Source: Corynebacterium sputi DSM 45148
GTDB taxonomy: Bacteria; Actinomycetota; Actinomycetes; Mycobacteriales; Mycobacteriaceae
Direction of reading: 5' to 3'
DNA: 64,000 nt
Assembly: GCF_000427865.1 (NCBI RefSeq)
Contig: NZ_ATYV01000010.1
Location: 1-64,000, forward strand
Position 1 is the stretch's first letter. Each line of letters starts with the position of its first letter. Positions 60,766-64,000 of the stretch are shown here, piece after piece. Made by a program: the position numbers and the translations under genes. Below the pieces are notes generated by a model, which worked only from the letters and a program-made list of their open reading frames with translations, made no database searches and was not told the DNA's origin.

Positions 60766-61166
60766 TGCGCTTACCCCCGGATAGGCGGGGCGTGTGCTCT
60801 GGTCCGACGGGTGAATCTCGCGGGCCTTCGTGTCATCGACCACAGTAGTTTTGCGATTATGTATATATCGTCTGTGAACTTCTAGCAGCATATTTAATGC
60901 CCAAAACCCTGAAACGGTAACGGATCAGACACGGCGGCCCCGATTACGGAAATGCGAACTGGGATTTTCCGCTGTGCATGCATGCTGAACTGCGCTATCG
61001 TAATCTCGTCATCACGTTATGGAACCGTAACGGTTTCGTACGTAGGGCGATAGAAACCCTGAGACCTCCTCTAAAGAACCTGATACTCTCCTGTTCGTTA
61101 TTGGGAGGGGATCCGCCCGAATGTCTCGACTTGCTAACGACGCCATCCTGCGAGGTACTTAAACTT
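60766..61166 (+). other. Upstream region of the SGNH hydrolase gene
   Basis: About 400 bases with no supported gene. It holds a perfect inverted repeat AACCGT-A-ACGGTT (61023-61035) and a related ACGGTAACGG at 60914-60923, which may be operator sites, and an A+T-rich block at 60850-60890. Confidence 0.4.
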
Positions 61167-62072
61167 ATGAAGAAGCTCTCACGCTCCATGCGCACCACCG
61201 CCGTGGCTGCTCTTGCCGTAGTCGGCCTGGGCGCCGGCGTGGCTATCGCCAACCCCCTGACCCCGGTCGGTGACGCAATCGGCGACGGTGTCGGCGCTCT
61301 GACCGAGGCCACCGGTTCCACCGGCGACGGCTCGAAGCAGCTCGTCGCATTCGGCGACTCCTTCACCGCTAACGCCGGCAAGAACGGCGAGTGGGTGCTG
61401 GAAGACGGTCAGACCGTCTGGACCACCAACTGCTCCACCTCCGTTGACAGCTGGCCGAAGACCGCCGGCAAGGAACTGAATAAGACCGTCGGCGACTGGT
61501 CCTGCAACGGCACCGGCGGTATGCCGATCGTTCAGCTCCAGGCCTACGTCGAGTCCGCTATCGCGTACGGCGACATTGGACCGGGCACCGAAGACGTCGT
61601 CCTCATGTACGGCGGCATGGACGCTGCACAGTGGATTGACTCCGCCGGATTCGTTGGCGGACCGAACGTGCCGACCACCGACACCTTCGTCAACATCATC
61701 TCCGATGTGAAGCAGCGCGTTCAGAATGCCGCTCCGGAGGCAACTGTCACCCTGCTGTCCTACCCGGAGTACGCCAGCCAGGATGAGGAGCTCTGCCTGG
61801 TCAACTTCGATGGCATGGTCAACCCGATCCCGACCCCGGGCTCCAACGGCATCCAGGAGGGCTTCCGCAACAACATTCAGCATGCTGCGCAGGCCACCGG
61901 CTCGGAGTTCATCGACATCTACGAGGCTTCCAAGGGCCACGGCTCTTGTAACCCGAGCAACGAGGACCGCTGGGTCGTTGGTTTCCAGGACCCCGCAATG
62001 GGTCCGATGACCAACCACCCGTCGGTCAACGGCATGATCGAAATGGGCAAGATCGTCGCAGCGAACCTCTAG
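61167..62072 (+). CDS. Secreted SGNH/GDSL hydrolase
   Basis: 301 residues. A signal peptide (MKKLSRSMRTTAVAALAVVG, ending near AIANP) precedes an SGNH-fold esterase. Block I is VAFGDSFTAN with Ser65 as nucleophile, and the C-terminal NHPS gives His284; the Gly/Asn block is less clear (MYGGMDAAQW). Such secreted enzymes in corynebacteria act on esters in the envelope or host lipids; the substrate is unknown. The ATG at 61167 was chosen for its signal peptide; an upstream in-frame Met at 60978 would translate the regulatory region. Four Cys suggest disulfides. A terminator follows. Confidence 0.8.
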   Translation: MKKLSRSMRTTAVAALAVVGLGAGVAIANPLTPVGDAIGDGVGALTEATGSTGDGSKQLVAFGDSFTANAGKNGEWVLEDGQTVWTTNCSTSVDSWPKTAGKELNKTVGDWSCNGTGGMPIVQLQAYVESAIAYGDIGPGTEDVVLMYGGMDAAQWIDSAGFVGGPNVPTTDTFVNIISDVKQRVQNAAPEATVTLLSYPEYASQDEELCLVNFDGMVNPIPTPGSNGIQEGFRNNIQHAAQATGSEFIDIYEASKGHGSCNPSNEDRWVVGFQDPAMGPMTNHPSVNGMIEMGKIVAANL

Positions 62073-62083
62073 TTCGCCACGAC

Positions 62084-62118
62084 TAACACCGCCACGGTTT
62101 CTACCGTGGCGGTGTTTT
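62084..62118 (+). terminator. Intrinsic terminator after the SGNH hydrolase
   Basis: AACACCGCCACGGT and ACCGTGGCGGTGTT form a perfect stem around TTCT, followed by TT. It also abuts the end of the convergent LysR gene and may serve both. Confidence 0.85.
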
Positions 62119-62123
62119 CGCGT

Positions 62124-63017
62124 CTACACAGGTGGATTGTCCCGAGCGATTGCGATCAGAGCATCCGCGTCGGCATTGTCACCGGCGCGGCGCAGACGCA
62201 CTGCAGTGAGGGGCCGTTCGAACGACAGCCCCGGAGTGTTGACCTGCACGAGGCGACCTAGTTCGATGTGATCAGCCACAGCGTCTGCGGCAATGATCCC
62301 GGGGGATCCGAGTTGAGCAATCGCAGAGCGTTGCGCGGACAATGACCCGAACTCGCCTGCAGGTTCAGCCAGATCTCCAAGAACGGTTGTAATTACCTCG
62401 CGAGAACCAGATCCAGGCTCACGAACGACCAGCGGCTCGCCGCGCAGCTCATCGGCGGTCACGTCCCGGCCGGCCCATGGATGTTCGGTGGGAACGACCA
62501 AGATCAACTCATCAGTGCCGAGGGGGACTTCCTCTAGGCCATGCAGGGTCGCACCGCCTTCGACAATGCCCAGCTGGACTTCGCCAGAAGACACCATCGT
62601 GCGTACCTGGGAGCTATTGCCCTGGATCATTGCGATCTGTGACTCCGGATGCAGCCGGTGAAAGGTCGCAGCCCAAGCCGGAAAATACATCTCCGCAACA
62701 GTGTTGGAAACGGCTACCGGGAATCTATGAGACCCGAGGGCTCCTCGCTGCTCCAGTACTACTCGGGCGAATGTGGATGCGGAGTTGAGGAAGTGGGATG
62801 AGGCGTCGAGAAGCGCACGGCCTTGCTCCGTAGCGACGGTGCCGTACGGGGAACGCCGGAAAACTGGGACGCCGAGAATCCGCTCCGCCTGCGAGACCCG
62901 CGTCGACACAGTTTGCTGCGGCACACCCAGGGCGCGGGCCGCTGCGGACATTGAGCCGTGGCGGTCGACGGCGAGCATGGCTTCGACCTGAGGGACGTCA
63001 GGAATCTTGGGGTACAC
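62124..63017 (-). CDS. LysR-family transcriptional regulator
   Basis: 297 residues. The N-terminal winged helix-turn-helix (about 8-66, with SMSAAARALGVPQQTVSTRV as the recognition region) is followed by a LysR effector-binding domain (about 92-290). The start is GTG at 63017. It is divergent from a TDT-family transporter gene with only 69 bp between starts, the usual arrangement for a LysR protein controlling its neighbour. The effector is unknown. Confidence 0.85.
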   Translation of the reverse strand: MYPKIPDVPQVEAMLAVDRHGSMSAAARALGVPQQTVSTRVSQAERILGVPVFRRSPYGTVATEQGRALLDASSHFLNSASTFARVVLEQRGALGSHRFPVAVSNTVAEMYFPAWAATFHRLHPESQIAMIQGNSSQVRTMVSSGEVQLGIVEGGATLHGLEEVPLGTDELILVVPTEHPWAGRDVTADELRGEPLVVREPGSGSREVITTVLGDLAEPAGEFGSLSAQRSAIAQLGSPGIIAADAVADHIELGRLVQVNTPGLSFERPLTAVRLRRAGDNADADALIAIARDNPPV

Positions 63018-63086
63018 GTAATCATTGTACCCCCCACGGTTTCCGCGATGACCTCACCGGGGCTTTCGCCATCTACTGTCACAGTC

Positions 63087-64000
63087 ATGATCACGGACAA
63101 GCTCCCACCTGCAGGCCCTGCGTGGGCTGGCAGTGTAATGGGCGTGTCCGTAGCCGCCGTGCTCAGCGGTGTCCACGGGCTCTGGTTGTTGAGCTGGATG
63201 TTCCTACTTGGTGCAACCGTTCTCGCGGCTGCGTTGATTGTCGGCTGGGTGAAGTTGCGTAACCCGGGCTTCGGCCGTGCCTTCATGGCGCCGTGGGCGA
63301 TGGTCTCGATGGGGCTTGTCTCACTCGGGGCGGCATGGACATCTGTGACAGGGGTATGGGCCTTCCAGACTGTGGCGTGGTTCCTCGCGGTGCCCCTCGC
63401 GCTCACCGTATGTGCACGTCAATTGCAGCATTTCGTTGGACCTCCGACATTCCTGTGGGGATTGCCGACGGTTGCGCCGATGGTGGCGGCAGCCTCTGGA
63501 CTTCAGCTCGCCCGCGCTGAGGTGTTGTCGCAGGAACTCTCCATCATCGTGTGGGAGCTCTCTGGGGCGATGGCGATTCTCAGTGGACTAACTGCGCCGA
63601 TCGTTTTCCTCGTCGTCTATGTGGCACTGACACGAAAGCGCACGTCTGTGCCGGATGCTTTTGCCGGTACTACGTGGATTCCCCTCGGCATCCTTGGCCA
63701 GTCCACGGTCGTAGCACTATTGCTCGGCGCTGGAACTACCTACGGGTATATCGCGTTCGCTCTCGCGGTCCCGATGTTCCTCTTTGCCGCCGTCATCTTC
63801 ACCCGCGCCTGCCTGCGTGGCGCCGGGTACACACCGGCATGGTGGGGCTCGACCTTCCCGGTCGGAGTACTCGGGTTGGGAGCGCACCAGATGTCCGTCG
63901 CCACCGCTTCAGCGTGGTTCGACGTACTGAGCCTGGCGTTGCTCGGGTTGCTGCTGGTGCACCTGGCGGTGTGTCTCTCCCGTGGGGTGGCAGCCAGCCG
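63087..64000 (+). CDS. TDT/SLAC1-family transporter (cut by window end)
   Basis: The frame is open from ATG 63087 to the end of the window, about 304 codons, with at least eight hydrophobic segments. The N terminus (KLPPAGPAWAGSVMGVS) and the repeated GTTWIPLGILGQ and TYGYIAFALAVPMFLFAAVI helices resemble the tellurite-resistance/dicarboxylate transporter (TehA, SLAC1) family, which carry anions such as dicarboxylates or sulfite. It is divergent from the LysR gene. The C terminus is missing, so completeness cannot be judged. Confidence 0.75.
   Translation, partial: MITDKLPPAGPAWAGSVMGVSVAAVLSGVHGLWLLSWMFLLGATVLAAALIVGWVKLRNPGFGRAFMAPWAMVSMGLVSLGAAWTSVTGVWAFQTVAWFLAVPLALTVCARQLQHFVGPPTFLWGLPTVAPMVAAASGLQLARAEVLSQELSIIVWELSGAMAILSGLTAPIVFLVVYVALTRKRTSVPDAFAGTTWIPLGILGQSTVVALLLGAGTTYGYIAFALAVPMFLFAAVIFTRACLRGAGYTPAWWGSTFPVGVLGLGAHQMSVATASAWFDVLSLALLGLLLVHLAVCLSRGVAAS

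Overview
The window is a chromosomal segment of a Corynebacterium-like mycolate actinobacterium. The evidence is the rplJ-rplL / DUF3068 (PorA-family) / rpoB-rpoC / rpsL-rpsG-fusA-tuf / S10-operon order, S10 and S12 sequences close to the mycobacterial and corynebacterial forms, frequent GTG/TTG starts, G+C-rich third positions, DtxR-type iron boxes and TANNNT promoters placed for leaderless messages. No rRNA, tRNA or CRISPR array was seen.

Layout. 1-285: 3' end of an IS3-family insertion sequence. 491-1456: a lipase. 1690-11873: L10 leader, rplJ, rplL, a DUF3068 membrane protein, rpoB and rpoC. 12068-31403: a large cassette of unfamiliar genes. It holds a divergent Pro-rich membrane protein and then eight tightly packed plus-strand genes: a Gly/Phe-rich 3-TM protein, a secreted and membrane-anchored vWA protein, a giant tubulin-like protein, a 2-TM protein, a fibronectin-III-like scaffold, a GAP1-type GTPase-associated protein, a second vWA protein and a P-loop GTPase. 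A convergent TPR protein closes it. 31501-36678: rpsL, rpsG, fusA, tuf. 36876-38111: a Nudix hydrolase and an unknown gene. 38341-45214 (minus strand): a DtxR-boxed siderophore uptake operon, largely decayed. 45900-51064: the S10 operon, rpsJ to rpsQ. 51167-56957: two PepSY lipoproteins, a methyltransferase-like/membrane pair and remains of hydroxamate siderophore biosynthesis. 57012-58423: rplN-rplX-rplE with their own promoter. 58486-64000: a GT-C-like membrane protein, a secreted SGNH hydrolase, a LysR regulator and a divergent TDT-family transporter cut by the window end.

How the genes fit together. The transcription/translation blocks are intact. RpsL carries Arg at position 88, where the drug-sensitive form has Lys; this matches a classical streptomycin-resistance substitution. 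The siderophore genes form a coherent decay story: the N-hydroxylase, the siderophore-interacting/IrtA-like gene and the IrtB-like gene are broken by stops and deletions, and the FecE-like ATPase has lost its Walker A lysine, while the binding protein, both permeases and the acyltransferase remain open. The best candidate for an undescribed system is the vWA/tubulin-like/GTPase cassette. Its parts predict an envelope-spanning complex in which two cytoplasmic NTPases and a scaffold work on membrane and exported proteins, but no known function can be assigned from sequence.
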